A stretch of 64,000 bases of DNA from Lepidostoma basale (Eukaryota; Arthropoda; Insecta; Trichoptera; Lepidostomatidae): assembly GCA_022606425.2 (NCBI GenBank), contig JAHDVF020001599.1, positions 1 through 64,000 of the forward strand. The letters run 5' to 3'. The translations under genes and the position numbers were made by a program. Under the pieces are notes generated by a model that searched no databases, was not told the DNA's origin, and saw only the letters and a program-made list of their open reading frames with translations. Positions 10,086 through 20,660 of the stretch are shown in pieces (the stretch's first letter is position 1; each line of letters starts with the position of its first letter).

Positions 10086-10805
10086 TCACGCCGTTTCCCC
10101 GCAAGGGGAAGGTAGAGAGAATGGACCGCCATTAGTTCTAGATTCCTCCACATTCATACAACGAGTCATACACACGCGTTCATTCTTCCAACTTCTAACA
10201 TGACCAACCTTTAATTAATTTGATCATGTCATGTTTCCCTCGATCTACCTCGACTCCGTACTTCATTTACATCATTAACGTGTACTTTCTTAACCATTCT
10301 TTCCCTATCCATGCGTTCCATATGACCGAACCAACGTAGCAATCCTTTCATAATTTTGTTCACAATACCTTCTTCCGCTCTACAATTCTTTATTATATCA
10401 CTATTTGAGATTTTGTCGTATATCGTTCTACCACACATACGTCTTAGGGACTTCATCTCTACCGCATTTATTCTGCTCTAATCCTTATTCTGCCAGTTTA
10501 ATGCTTCGCTTCCATACATAAAGGTTGGGACCAGAACTCCATTGTGAACGGCCGTTTTTGCTTTCATTGATACATTATTGTTTCCATTGTTTATTTTTAA
10601 ATTCCATTCACATTGTTTACCCGCACCGACCCTTCTTTTGACGTTACTACCATATACCCTCGGCCATCCGCTGTGAGCATGCTACCTAAATACATAAACT
10701 CACTCACCTGCTCCAAGTTCTCTCCGTTCACACTTATGTTACAAACTGTCATTTGCTCTTCTCTTTCAAAAACTACCACCTTTGACTTTCCGACACGGAA
10801 AAAAT
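10086..10805 (-). pseudogene. LINE-A ORF2 C-terminal segment
   Basis: Reads, on the minus strand, MVVFEREEQ and then ENLEQVSEFMYLGSMLTADG (10597-10779), then MKSLRRMCGRTIYDK and LLRWFGHMERM (10229-10456). Gaps and frame changes separate them. The YLGS-x-LTADG motif is the region between the reverse transcriptase and the C-terminus in RTE-like LINEs. It is one of the longer LINE-A pieces. Confidence 0.8.
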
Positions 10806-11649
10806 TTGTGTTTTAAAAAAGCAGTGTTCATAAAATAATCGTCGTTATGGAATTCTAATAAGTTTACGCCTTAAGTTTATCTAAAACTAAGTAAAAATGT
10901 AAAAAAAAACTCGATCATCAGTGTAACAGTAATGAATATTGATAAATCAAATTTTATACCTATTTTTCAAATTATGTTGATTCTCAATTATTTTCCAATA
11001 GACTTTCATCTCACACAGAGTCTTAAATCTCACATAAATTTAAACGACAATCTTTGATTGTAGATAATTAAAACTAAGGAATTGTGCTTAAAATCAGAAA
11101 ATCGTCCCCAGGACATTCGGTGCAGCATTCGTAGCTGCTGTCTCTTTGCCACAAATGCCGTCTTTATGCTCCAGGATTTATGTATCCTTATTATAAATAG
11201 AAATATCGCTATCACTTTTATGCGAAAATTGTAAAATATCGTTAATTAAGTTTCCATTGTTTGAAACGCCTTAGAACAACAATGTAATCCTTATTACATA
11301 AGCCACTGTTCGATCATAGCATGATATCCCTAATCTACTGACAAATTTACCTAAAACAAAGGATAACTTTTACATAATAGGTTTATGTACAAAGTTACTA
11401 GCTTATATTGAAAAGGGCCCTTTGGATGTTATTGTAAATGGGCTATCATTTTCTAGAAATGCTTCCAAGAACTGGGAACAATGGGAGTTAGTAGTTATTA
11501 CTTGAAAACGTTCCGTACACGTGTTGCAACCACTTCATTAGAACGAACGCACCCTTCTTGCTACCTGTCATGCCTAGGTTAATATAATACATATAAATAA
11601 ATGTTTCAATTAGTGTATGGAAGTAAAGCTTAGATTTATTAATTTATTT
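10806..11649. other. No feature recognised
   Basis: AT-rich; no shared repeat or plausible gene was seen. Confidence 0.45.
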
Positions 11650-11815
11650 ATCTAGGAAGCATGTTTACAACACATAAAATAATGGAAAAAGAAATCAAGA
11701 GAAGGGTCGGTGCTGGGAACAACATAAATGGCGCCCTCGATAAAATATAAATAGAAATAATAAATAGGATTATATCCACCGAAGCAAAGATGGCATACAT
11801 AATTGAATTCTAGCC
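11650..11815 (+). pseudogene. LINE-A internal fragment, old
   Basis: Reads LGSMFTTHKIMEKEIKRRVG, then AGNNINGAL, matching the YLGSMFTADG and IERRVGAGNKVNGA region of the copy at 14310-14639 but heavily diverged. Confidence 0.6.
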
Positions 11816-12464
11816 AATTATTATTTATTTCATTTCATTTATTTAAAACAAAGTCACAAACATTACAGACATTTAATTCCAGATCATTTGCAATTACGAG
11901 TACTTTATAAAAATTTAAACGAGAAGCATAAAAAATAAGCCTAAGAATTAGAAATAATCATAACATTGATATTGCATCCCTGAGGCAATTCACACTATCA
12001 CGAAATATGTCGACCTTCGAGGCGACCCGATTAAGCAATAAGATTTCCCTACCCACAGGCATAACCATTATGTATATAATTGAAGCTTAGAGCTGTCAAA
12101 CTTGGAATAAAAGTAGGAAAAATATAAAATGATATTACCGAAATGAATGTGCGAGAAAACGATGTATGAAAGAATACCGAATGACGAAATACGAAAGTAA
12201 TGTACGGCAGATGATTGTATCACAAGTAAAATTAAAAAAAAATTCCCGATCAAATTAATTATTATAATTATTAATAGACAGCTACATTCGAAGTCTAAAA
12301 AGCCAAAGAGCGTTCATAATCGTTACATAAAAAGTAAATATGAATTTAATTTTTGAATAATTAATAATGACAAAAAATCAATCATAATATGGATTATATT
12401 CAATTTAATTTACTCGTTTCAAACAAGTGGAATCAAACTAAATACAAATTATAAAAAGTCCACG
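11816..12464. other. No feature recognised
   Basis: AT-rich, no supported feature. Confidence 0.4.
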
Positions 12465-12606
12465 CACGTCAGAAAAATCAACTTGCACTACACGATGTAT
12501 GAATGTAAAAAAATCTTGATAGGTATGTCAAGACAGCAACGTGGCAGTCCATCCTCTCTGCCTAGCTTTCCGGGGAAATGGCGTGATGGTTAGTTAGTTA
12601 GTTTAA
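12465..12606 (+). repeat. LINE-A 3' terminus with (TTAG)n tail
   Basis: ACACGATGTATGAATG, then GTGGCAGTCCATCCTC, then GTGATGGTTAGTTAGTTAG. About 140 bp of the 3' end. Confidence 0.75.
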
Positions 12607-12704
12607 TGCCATCAAAGTGGTATATTAATACTTTCGTATGAAGCACTTAATTTGTGATGTGACATCATTAAATATAATATTAAGTCAGTTTTAATTTGTT
12701 TTAA

Positions 12705-12850
12705 CACCACTTTATTTTTAACAACTAACCGGTTTTGCTCCCGCAGGAGCTTCGTTAGGGATACAAACGACTATCGTCTCTTTTGTAACCCTGGCAAAGC
12801 TCCGCAAAAGCGAAATCGGTTGATTGTTAAAAAAATAATATTGTGTTTTT
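12705..12850. repeat. F8 hammerhead-like palindrome
   Basis: On the minus strand at about 12730-12760: box CTAACGA, one extra A, a perfect stem II GCTCC/GGAGC around a short loop, AAA (GAA changed), ACCGGT, T. The + strand arm (12790-12833) reads GCAAAGCTCCGC, then GCGAAATCGGTTG. It has the same architecture as F2-F6 but a different primary sequence. Confidence 0.45.
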
Positions 12851-12989
12851 AAACAAATCAAATGCGTAACTAAATAACTATCTCATTCCGTTTCACTGGA
12901 CGCAACCTTTTCGTAATTCATTAATTTGGCCATAATATGTCTTCCTTGGTCTTCCTCGACTTCTTTTTTCATTCACACTACTTACTTAC

Positions 12990-13300
12990 TTTTTACATTC
13001 ACACTACTCCGATCCGTTGCGGGAACGACACTCCGAGACAGAATTAGAAATTCTGAAATAAGAATGATCTGCAATGTAGAAGATGTCGTGCGATGGGGAA
13101 GACTGAGAAGACGCTACTGGAGAGAGCATGTTCTGAAAGAGTGATAAGTATAACCGCAAATAAAGTACCAACAGGAAATCGACCTGCATGGAGACCACCC
13201 AAAAGATGGCGAGACAGTTGGACATCTGCATCCCAGGAACAGGCTCCGAGAAATAACCGGACACAGTCCTAAATAAAGCAGAGGAAGAAGAAGGTGACTA
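12990..13300 (+). pseudogene. LINE-G 3' end
   Basis: Reads RSVAGTTLRDRIRNSEIRMI, then CNVEDVVRWGRLRRRYWREH up to a stop at 13142-13144, then frameshifted text to an (AAG)n end at about 13290. It aligns with 29550-30095. TLRDRIRN followed by a tryptophan-rich basic stretch is typical of RTE-like C-termini. Confidence 0.75.
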
Positions 13301-13484
13301 CTTACTTGTATATATATTTTTATATTCTTCCCTTATTTATTTTTTCCATTTGCCCAAAACATTCAAAGTTTATTAATATGATATTTGATATATTTATTTT
13401 TATACCGGGATACAAAGCTTTTTGTTAGAAAACAAGCTAAGAACTAATGTCATTTTGGAAATAATTTGTCTTGAGTTAATGATT

Positions 13485-13720
13485 CAATATGGCGACCGCG
13501 CTCACCGCTAGAACGTTGGCGGGAAAATATCTCATCTCCCCCTTCTCACCCACCACCGCTTCACGTTCCCATTCCTCTGCGCATTCCCTCGCCAGCCTCC
13601 TCTCTGCCCACCCTCTCAGAAACTTGCCCTATTTTGGAAACAGTCATTTGTTATTTAGAGTATTCCAGTCATAATTCGTGACACCACGAGGCTGGGTCGT
13701 TCCGTTTGTTCTCGTGTAAT
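13485..13720. other. GC-rich island of unknown nature
   Basis: Markedly richer in G+C than its surroundings. The + strand has an ATG-initiated frame of 61 codons (13489-13674), rich in Ser, Ala and Leu, with no domain I recognise. No repeat partner was found in the window. It could be a host exon or promoter region, or the 5' end of an element not otherwise present. I cannot decide. Confidence 0.3.
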
Positions 13721-13794
13721 CCAAGTTTTTACAAAGATATATACGTAAATACAAGTGGGTTACATTGAACGTTCTTAGAGCGATACCATCAATC

Positions 13795-13932
13795 AGTTTA
13801 TGTTGTATAAATGTGTTATACTTATTTGAAATTTAAAAACTTTGTTTAATCCACTATTTGATAAAAAATATTTAAAAACATTAGATGTTTCAGAGGATAC
13901 CTCCATCTTTAGGTGTACAACAACAACAACAA
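13795..13932 (-). repeat. F3 hammerhead-like repeat, single arm
   Basis: On the minus strand: ACACCTAAAGATGGAGG, then ATCCTCTGAAACATC. Stem I sequence, box CTAAAGA (G5 changed), extra T, stem II GGAGG/CCTCT, GAA, truncated stem III. It ends in an (AAC)n microsatellite shared with the adjoining LINE-A tail. Confidence 0.55.
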
Positions 13933-13934
13933 CA

Positions 13935-14705
13935 ACAAACCATCACGCCGTTTCCCCGCAGGGGTAGGCAGAGAGAATGGACCGCCAGACTACTCAATCC
14001 TGGCACACCTCTCTAGCTTCCTCCACATTCATACATCGAGTCATACACGCACGTCGATTCTTCCGATTTCTGACATGACCAACTTTTAATATTTGATTAA
14101 TCTGGTCATGCCATGTTTTCCTCGGTCTACCTCGACTCCTTACTCCATTTACATTGTTAACGTATACTTTTTTAACCATTCTTTCTTCACCCATACGCTC
14201 CATATGTCCGAACCAACGCAGCGAACCTTTTATAATTTTGTTCATAATACCTTCTTTCGCTCTACATTCCTTCCTCATATCAGCATTTAAGATTCTGTCG
14301 TACATCGCTCTACCACATACGTCTTAGGGACCTCATCTCTATCACATTTATTCTGCTCTCATCTTTCTTCTGCCAATTCCATGCTTCGCTTCCATACATA
14401 AGGGTTGGAACCAGAACTCCATTGTGAACGGCCATTTTCGCTTTCATTGATAAATTCTTGTTTCCAATAACTACTTTAAAAGCTCCATTCACTTTGTTAC
14501 CCGCACCAACCCTTCTTTCAATATCACTGTCCGTTCGGCCATCCGCTGTGAACATGCTACCTAAATACACAAATTCCCTCACCTGTTCCAAGTTCTCTTC
14601 ATTTACACTTATATTACGAATTAGACTTTCCGACATCATCTAAACATTTATTCTCAAATTGATCGCACATCTCATTTAACTTCCCTTCCATACCTCCTCT
14701 TATTT
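13935..14705 (-). pseudogene. LINE-A ORF2 C-terminal segment, longest copy
   Basis: Two consecutive minus-strand frames, 14310-14639 (ENLEQVREFVYLGSMFTADG, IERRVGAGNKVNGAF, LMYGSEAWNWQKK) and 13994-14305 (LRWFGHMERMGEERMVKKVY, RGRPRKTWHDQINQ), are separated by a small frameshift near 14306. With it removed, about 215 residues of the region downstream of the reverse transcriptase are readable, so this copy is relatively young. Its tail is (AAC)n, not TTAG. Confidence 0.85.
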
Positions 14706-14774
14706 TCCAAGTACCGATGCGGCACTCCACTCTCCTCTGTTTGCCCCTGCGGGAACGTCAACGTAGGTGTACAA

Positions 14775-15350
14775 ATATAATAAAAACTAAACAAAGAAAG
14801 ACCAATACAAAACGCATTTAAAATTCGATACAATAATTCAAATTTAAAAATTAACCTTGTTATACATAAGTAGGTACTAAGAATTATTTTTTTAACAGTG
14901 AAGTGAAATTGGATGAAAATATAATTAATAATCAGATTCCTCATTTTACTCCTTTCTCCTTAAATACTTAATCTACTTTTAATCTTCCAAGCTCCCATTC
15001 CTAATCAAATGCAAATCAATCATTTATTAATTTCTATATAAATTATGTCTTTTCAAATGTAAGTTTTTTCTAAATTATATTATCATCATGTATTATTATT
15101 ATTTAATATTTATTATTTCTTTCTCTTAAAAAAAAAGCATTAGTACTTATAACAAAGAGCCCAGGTTCATTTTTAAATTTGAATTATTGTATCAAATTTT
15201 AAATGCGTTTTTCATTTGTTTTTCATTGTTAAGTTTTTATTATATTTTAACACCTGAATATGGAGGTATTTTTTTAATAAAAATTGGATTAAACAAAGTT
15301 CTTTTCAATTTTCTAAGTATATAATTACGGAATTCCACAGTGTTGATGCC
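14775..15350. mobile_element. Penelope-like element remnant, inverted 3' ends
   Basis: From 14896 on the + strand a segment reads VKLDENIINNQIPHFTPFSL, matching the reading at 48865-49510, followed by a 3' untranslated part ending in CACCTGAATATGGAGG (the start of an F3 hammerhead-like motif). The preceding 14778-14895 is the same 3' untranslated part in the opposite orientation. Head-to-head truncated copies are common for Penelope-like elements. Confidence 0.55.
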
Positions 15351-15399
15351 TTAGCTTTCAAAAAGTTGATATCTTTACTTTTATTGAATACATTTTTAT

Positions 15400-15660
15400 T
15401 TGCGATTTAAGGATTAAGTGGACCATTTACTCTGTTACCTGAAACCTTATTTCAATATCTTTCTCAACTCACCCATCCAGTTTACCAAATTCATATATTT
15501 GTTCTAGAATAGTTCTCACTTTATTTTTTAAATAAAACTTTAGGGTGGAATCTATGTATATATTCTGGTTAAATTCATCACTTCCAAATACCAGAGGCGG
15601 TACCAGAACGCTTGTTTAATATTGTCATCTTAGCCTTTGTTTTAAATCAAAAGTATTTTT
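15400..15660 (-). repeat. LINE-A internal fragment, highly diverged
   Basis: CCATTTACTCTGTTACC, then CAATATCTTTCTCAAC, then CCCATCCAGTTTACC align with the youngest LINE-A copies (IERRVGAGNKVNGA region) on the minus strand, with many gaps. Confidence 0.5.
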
Positions 15661-16274
15661 ATTAAAAATATATATAATCTTATAAATTATGATACAAGCA
15701 CATATGGCAGAGACCATAAATTCACATTAATCATGCCCAAACCGATGGGGCTAAAAAGGATCCAAATGAAATGAAACGTACGGCATTAAAACATCATCTC
15801 CAGAAGTTTGTTAGAACAAAAAGTTTGTTTATTCTCGAACAATATTTCATCCCCATTGAAAAAAATGTCACCGGGCTGGGAAGAAACCGCCCGGGTTTCG
15901 GTTAAACTGGTATTAACGGGGGTTGATTTACTGGTTTTTCCATTGGATTTTTCCGCTTTCCATTCAATTTCCAGGTGTATTCGCTGTAATTTATTATTGG
16001 ATACCGCAATCACTTATAGCGTAGGAAATGTTCAATTGACCGACGAATTATCCCGCGATAAATCTATTTTTTTGCCATCGTCAAACAAATTATTTGGGAA
16101 ATATGATATACATTTCTGGATTATTTATATATACACCTTTGAAAAAAGTTAACATGTACCAATCCAAGGGATTAGTTTGCAGCAAAGTGTAACATTTTTT
16201 CTGTTTATTTGGATGCAACTTGGGCGTTTTATAAGGTAGTTTCCCGTTGCTTAATCCAATAAATGTACTTTTGA
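15661..16274. other. Unique sequence, no supported gene
   Basis: A 114-codon + strand frame (15808-16152) and an antisense one (15786-16013) overlap. Neither has a signal peptide, domain or neighbour that supports it, and neither recurs. It may be old intronic DNA. Confidence 0.35.
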
Positions 16275-16345
16275 CGTGAATTCTACATCAGATCAAAGAC
16301 AGTGTGACAATCTCAATGACCAAAGACAGTGTGAACCTTCCAAGT
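16275..16345 (-). repeat. SINE body fragment
   Basis: GTGAATTCTACATCAGATC then AAAGACAGTGTGACAATC matches the middle of the minus-strand SINE at 48104-48238. AAAGACAGTGTGA is repeated twice. Confidence 0.5.
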
Positions 16346-16689
16346 GGCAGTCATAGCTCTTGCCGATCTGCCACAAAGTGCATCGTTTGTTGCATGACAA
16401 AAATATGAAAAGAAGGCACATTTTATAGTTGAAAACTTTTGCTCTATTAGCTTGACATATATATATCGAAATATAATGGTATTGTCGTTTAATAATTTTT
16501 CCAATGCCATCGTGAAAATTGTGTAGTGGCTTGTATGTAAGAAAACTAATATCTGTATATATTCAAACATATGAGAAAACTTTGTTTTAATATCTCATTA
16601 TCAGAACGATGTTTATTTAAAAAAAAATACCCAATCAAATCTTTTTAACATCTGTCAGATCATGTAAACAATTTTATAAAATGTTTAAA

Positions 16690-17140
16690 AAGGTATCTTC
16701 ACTGAAGAATGACTGTTTGTCCGAAACAAGTCTTCTTCTTCTTCTTCTTTTTGCCCTGTCATACCTCCGTGGTGCATAGGGCCTCAAAGTATCTTCTCCA
16801 CCCGACCCTATTTGCCTGATGCCTTACATCATCCAAAGTGAGGCACGCTGCCTTAACCTCGTTCTGCAGGGTTCTTCTCCAGGTGACTTTAAGTCTGCCT
16901 TGCTTTCTCTTTCCCCCCATAGGGGACCAGTCTAGTGCACCCTGAGCGATGCAGGCTGGGTTCCGTCTCAAAGTGTGACCGAAATAAGTGTATGTAATTT
17001 TTTTTAAATATAAGTCTTGTATATACAAAGTGTATAAAAAAGAAATATCTAAATAAAATGCCCAACGATCACACTCACAAATTTGAGGTTTAAAAATCTT
17101 TGAACAAGGACAATATATTAAAACATGCAATAGAAATTAT
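16690..17140 (+). repeat. F7 hammerhead-like repeat split by a LINE
   Basis: The left part reads CACTGAAGAATGACTG, then TTTGTCCGAAACAAGTC: box CTGAAGA, two extra bases, a short stem II, GAA, ACAAGT, C. The right part (16985-17140) resumes with GAAATAAGTGTATGTAA and matches the downstream sequence of the F7 copy at 21585-21730 (TATAAAAAAGAAA). Confidence 0.5.
16734..16984 (-). pseudogene. LINE 3' end nested in F7, with target-site duplication
   Basis: The minus strand encodes TYFGHTLRRNPACIAQGALD, then WRRTLQNEVKA and RVGWRRYFEALCTTEV, then stop and (AAG)n. HTLRR plus a GRLKVTWRR-like stretch is a typical RTE-like C-terminus. CCGAAACAAGT to the left and CCGAAATAAGT to the right look like an 11-bp target-site duplication with one difference. 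Confidence 0.75.
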
Positions 17141-17660
17141 TGCACTTCCATAAGAGATTATATGTATAACTCATTATGTATTCAATGAAATTTAAAGTTA
17201 GACATTGTAAATGTCAGGTATATCCATGTAATTTGAGACTAAGTTGGTATTAGTTTTTAAGGAAGCGCAATATTTGTAGTATAAAATAATATAAATCTTA
17301 GGAAATTTTGAAGATTTATATCTAAGTGTTTTTTTTAGAACAATACATCTTACGCGCAATAAAATATAAAAAATAGCATTACAATATATACCAAACAGAG
17401 AGTTTTATTGTTTCTGAAGATAAAAATGAGGCTATTTAAAAATGTTTCGTTAGGTACGTTATAACGTTGGAAAAGCCCTTGTGTTTACAGCTTATGTAGT
17501 AACAAGCTGCTTTTCTGTGTAAAGTATGCGTAATCTTATTCATGATGATATGGGAGGGTGTAAATTAAATTTTAGTACACTAGGGGTGAAAAATTACACC
17601 CCATAAAATGTTAAGTAAAGTGAGCTAAATCACAATGAGGGTTATATAACGTTCTCTTTG
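17141..17660. other. No repeat recognised
   Basis: AT-rich. A short inverted repeat (AGGGGTGAAAAATTACACCCC, positions 17583-17603) is present. No gene is supported. Confidence 0.35.
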
Positions 17661-17662
17661 CA

Positions 17663-17739
17663 CACGTGTGGAAATAGATTTAACCACGTGTCGCTTCCCG
17701 GGACCACGTGATCTCTCGTTTGGTGGGATTTAGCACGTG
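17663..17739. promoter_or_regulatory. Cluster of four CACGTG E-boxes
   Basis: CACGTG occurs at 17663-17668, 17685-17690, 17705-17710 and 17734-17739, spaced 20-29 bp apart, in an otherwise AT-rich region. CACGTG is the core site of bHLH and bHLH-zipper factors (USF, MITF/TFE, MAX, CLOCK/CYC). A TATATTTTATA stretch follows at about 17765. No gene start is visible nearby, so the target is unknown. Confidence 0.4.
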
Positions 17740-17744
17740 ACCTT

Positions 17745-18212
17745 TTCATAATTTGTCCTTCGTTATATTTTATAGTGCCACTATTGTTTTATTAGGTTGT
17801 TAAACGTTTAATTTGCTTGAGTTTCACGTTCAATAAATATTAGTTTTAATTCATTCCAATGGGTACACAAAAGTCGGTTGTCTATTTGAAGTTAATAACT
17901 TAATTCGTGTTCAACTCATGCAATCAAGATGATTTTTGACAATTGTTTTACCTGTTGCCCGCTACGAATGACAGGTCAGATTATAAGTCGTGGCAATCGG
18001 GATTTTAAGTGCTTTTATTTATTATTTGATATTCGAGAAAGATACTGACATAATCAATTATAGCTGTAATAATTTGGTTTGTAAGAAAACATCGTTTTAA
18101 ATAAGACATGTGATTGTGACTGCGTCGATGAAGAATGTGCAGCCAAAGGTTGACAAATAGAGAAACGTTTAATTACCAGTCAGGGTCGAAAAATTATTAT
18201 TTTATGACTAGT
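17745..18212. other. No feature recognised
   Basis: AT-rich unique sequence. Confidence 0.35.
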
Positions 18213-18640
18213 AAGGTAAAGTACGTTCTGAAAACAAATACTCTTGACTTTGGAGAGTATCTTGTATTCCTAATGTCAAACCATCTCTCATGCGTTCCTG
18301 GTATTATACATTTATTATATTTTACCTGTTCTCAATAGATGTCTTCTTTTTCTTCTTTTGGTGCCGTGCCAGGTTCCCCTTCTCTGGTGGATTTTTCTGT
18401 CGGGGTTACCTTCTCTTAGCTGGTTGGATCTGGTTTGGAGGCGCCAGAGACTCGCCTTCCATCCCCTCGTTGTCTGCTGTGATCACACGGTTATGAGTGT
18501 GACCCCATTGCCCGGGGTTCTCGACAAGGACGCTAGCGAGATGGACTAGTCAGTAGTGTTGCCGGTGGAATGCAACTGGGCGTTTCGCAGTGTTTGTAAT
18601 ATCTTTTGAGAAAATAAACTGATTTGATATTTGATTTGAT
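18213..18640 (+). repeat. LINE-T 3' end interrupted by another LINE
   Basis: AAGTACGTTCTGAAAAC, then CCATCTCTCATGCGTTCC, to CTCAATAGATG at 18340. It resumes near 18590 with TGTAATATCTTTTGAG and the tail ACTGATTTGATATTTGATTTG. Compare the uninterrupted text at 55000-55195. Confidence 0.7.
18341..18580 (-). pseudogene. Short LINE 3' end nested in LINE-T
   Basis: (CTT)n then TTTTGGTGCCGTGCCAGG opens like LINE-C but the following sequence (GGCGCCAGAGACTCGCC) is different. It is a related (GAA)n-tailed family in minus orientation. No clear frame. Confidence 0.55.
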
Positions 18641-18711
18641 TTGTATTAATAACGAGACACCTCTTACTTTATTTCTATATTTAATTGTTTATTAAAAATG
18701 TACACATATAA

Positions 18712-18925
18712 TATTCTTCTTCTTCTTCCTCATCCTATTCCCGTCCACTCCTGGACAAAGGCCTCCTCCATTCGCTTCCGTGTCACTCTGTCTTGTGCAG
18801 ACTGCATCCAGGTTATTCCGATATGTCTGTTCAGATCATCCTTGCACTTCTCTTTGCCATTCACGGTCTCTAGGACAGCAGTCTTCTTGTCCATTTTTTT
18901 GTCTGAGCTTCTGGTAACGTGATCT
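18712..18925 (-). pseudogene. LINE-D 3' end
   Basis: (CTT)n, then TCCCGTCCACTCCTGGAC and TGCAGACTGCATCCAGG, the reverse complement of the LINE-D terminus (IQEWTE region; see 46224-46550). The reading breaks near 18925. Confidence 0.75.
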
Positions 18926-19035
18926 ATGATTGAAGGAAACTAGAAAGACCTGAAGAATTAAAAGAGATGGCCAGAGATGTGAGCCAGTGCAAGATTGTTG
19001 TGAAGGAGGCCAAATCTTATACCGGAATGAATAAT
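18926..19035 (+). pseudogene. Small LINE-like fragment
   Basis: Reads RPEELKEMARDVSQCKIVVK, then EAKSYTG. This resembles the final DR-x-x-W-x-x-V-x-EAK residues of RTE-like ORF2 proteins. Short and uncertain. Confidence 0.35.
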
Positions 19036-19065
19036 AATATAAAAAGATTCGACATTTTATTATTT

Positions 19066-19470
19066 TGAATGTATACAAATACTTGTAGACAAATACTGGA
19101 TTTTACCCATTACGGGTTAATCATTAAGAATTAATTGTATCTCAGTAGAGACGAAGATGTAAATTATTTAGTCTTAACAGATGGCGCTAGTGTAAATTGA
19201 ACTCAAATATGTGAAATGTTCCTCAACATGGTAGCATATATACAACTTTCAAAAATAATTGTCAGACGTGGTGTTCGTAAGTAGGGCGGAATGGGAAATG
19301 TTGTATTACTTAAAGGGATCACTTAACCCAACCAATGATAGGTCATAAGTCCTGTCAACACTTCGACCACCATATTCTGTTTCCAAATAATTTACGTCTT
19401 ACCACCACCATATTCTGTTTCCAAATAATTTACGTCGTCTCAATTGAGATACAATTAATTCTTAAAAATA
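19066..19470 (+). repeat. FB1 copy showing a B-to-A junction and terminal A'
   Basis: The B end (GAATGTATACAAATACTTG, CATTACGGGTTAATC) runs straight into an A end (TTAATTGTATCTCAG). After a core with ACCCAACCAATGATAGGTC in inverted orientation, an A' end (TTGAGATACAATTAATTC) closes the copy at about 19465. Near 19385-19440 a 48-bp segment (CACCATATTCTGTTTCC and following) is tandemly duplicated. Confidence 0.75.
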
Positions 19471-19477
19471 TTCGATT

Positions 19478-19600
19478 CCATACATAAGGGTCAATACAAG
19501 AACACCATTGTGCACTGCCATTTTAGCTTCTTTTGATAGACTTTTGTTTGCAATGGCAAAATTAAGTGCACCATTCACTTTGTTAATGGTAAAACATAAA
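19478..19600 (-). repeat. LINE-A internal fragment
   Basis: TCCATACATAAGGGTC, AACACCATTGTGCACTGCC and GACTTTTGTTTGC match the minus-strand LINE-A copies at 40960-41040. Confidence 0.7.
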
Positions 19601-20084
19601 TATAAAAATTGTTGGTTATGTTATATCATTGTCTAAGGCCGTAATTAGGAAAATCACCCTCCGAATTTCTCAAGAACCACCCAATGCGATCTAACAATGA
19701 CTCAAGTCTTCCCACTCTATTAAACCACCATCAATCTTCGGAGACCTCCCGAGAGGCGGGAATATAAAAAAAATCTGTCTGTAAATCCGATGTCCGATGG
19801 AACTAAAAACTCGTCCTATCTACGGTCCTGGTATGAAATGGCGTGTCATTTGTAACAAATGTACGATCCTGTGATATGGCGGATTCTTGAGACGGGTCCA
19901 GTGACTTCTCGTAATATTTATGAGAGGGTACTGTATTTCAAATCTTCAATATTCTATCTTTGATTTTTCGACGACCTTAACAGCGTAAAATAATATATTT
20001 ATTGCTTCTTCAACAAAGATGTAAAAAAAATGTAATATCAAATAAATAATACGATTGAAAGATTTCTATTTTATAGAAGTTTTA
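19601..20084. other. No feature recognised
   Basis: Includes a moderately GC-rich patch at 19720-19890 with no clear frame or family. Confidence 0.35.
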
Positions 20085-20160
20085 TAAAAAATATGGTCAT
20101 CACATGTTTCGCCTTTCTAAGGCATTATCTAATTAAAAAAACATTTGATTATGCGTTTTT
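20085..20160 (-). repeat. F4 hammerhead-like arm
   Basis: On the minus strand: AGATAATGCCTTAGAAAGGC, then GAAACATGTG. Box GATAA (G8 is A), extra T, stem II GCCT/AGGC, GAA, ACATGT, G in place of C at the cleavage position. A relic. Confidence 0.55.
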
Positions 20161-20267
20161 AAGATAATCTAATGGTTGTACTGAATTCTTTTGATGATAT
20201 TCAATTTTAAATAATAATTGTTTGTAATAGAACAATGTTTTCTTATTATTTATTATTTTTATTTTAT

Positions 20268-20430
20268 TGAATGTCGGCCATGTGAGAAGTCAGAGAAATC
20301 GACGCGCGCGCATGACACGATGTATAAATGTTGAAGAAGAGAGAGAAATATGTCATGAGAAAAGTGTGGCAGTCCATTCTTTCTGCCTACTCCTTCGAGG
20401 AGACGGCGTGATGGTTAGTTAGTTTGTTAT
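20268..20430 (+). repeat. LINE-A 3' terminus with TTAG tail
   Basis: GAATGTCGGCCATGTGAG to GGCGTGATGGTTAGTTAG. It aligns with the left-edge copy, with several substitutions and an indel. Confidence 0.8.
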
Positions 20431-20565
20431 TTTTTTTTTTAAGTACTTCCATTTTTAAGAGAAACCGGTTTCACCAGGCTAGCTGGCATCGACATACTGG
20501 TCGTTTATGATCAGTCTGTCGATGCCAGATAGCTAGGTAGTTCATAAAAAATAACGTTTTATTTA
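20431..20565. repeat. F2 hammerhead-like palindrome, eroded
   Basis: GAAACCGGTTTCACCAGG, then GCTGGCATCGACA on the left; GTCTGTCGATGCCAG on the right, where the stem II and GAA positions are lost. Confidence 0.65.
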
Positions 20566-20569
20566 ATTA

Positions 20570-20660
20570 TTGTGTGTAATGCCTTAGAAAGACGAAACAT
20601 GTCATTAAATATCTAATTAAACTTTTAGAAAGCCGTATTTTTCATTCTTATTAATTAAAA
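20570..20660 (+). repeat. F4 hammerhead-like arm
   Basis: TAATGCCTTAGAAAGACG then AAACATGTCATT, followed by TTTTAGAAAGCCGTATTTT. It follows the F2 copy directly. Confidence 0.55.

Noticed and set aside
15808..16152. 114-codon + strand frame with an antisense frame
   Set aside because: Neither shows a motif or codon bias different from the flank.
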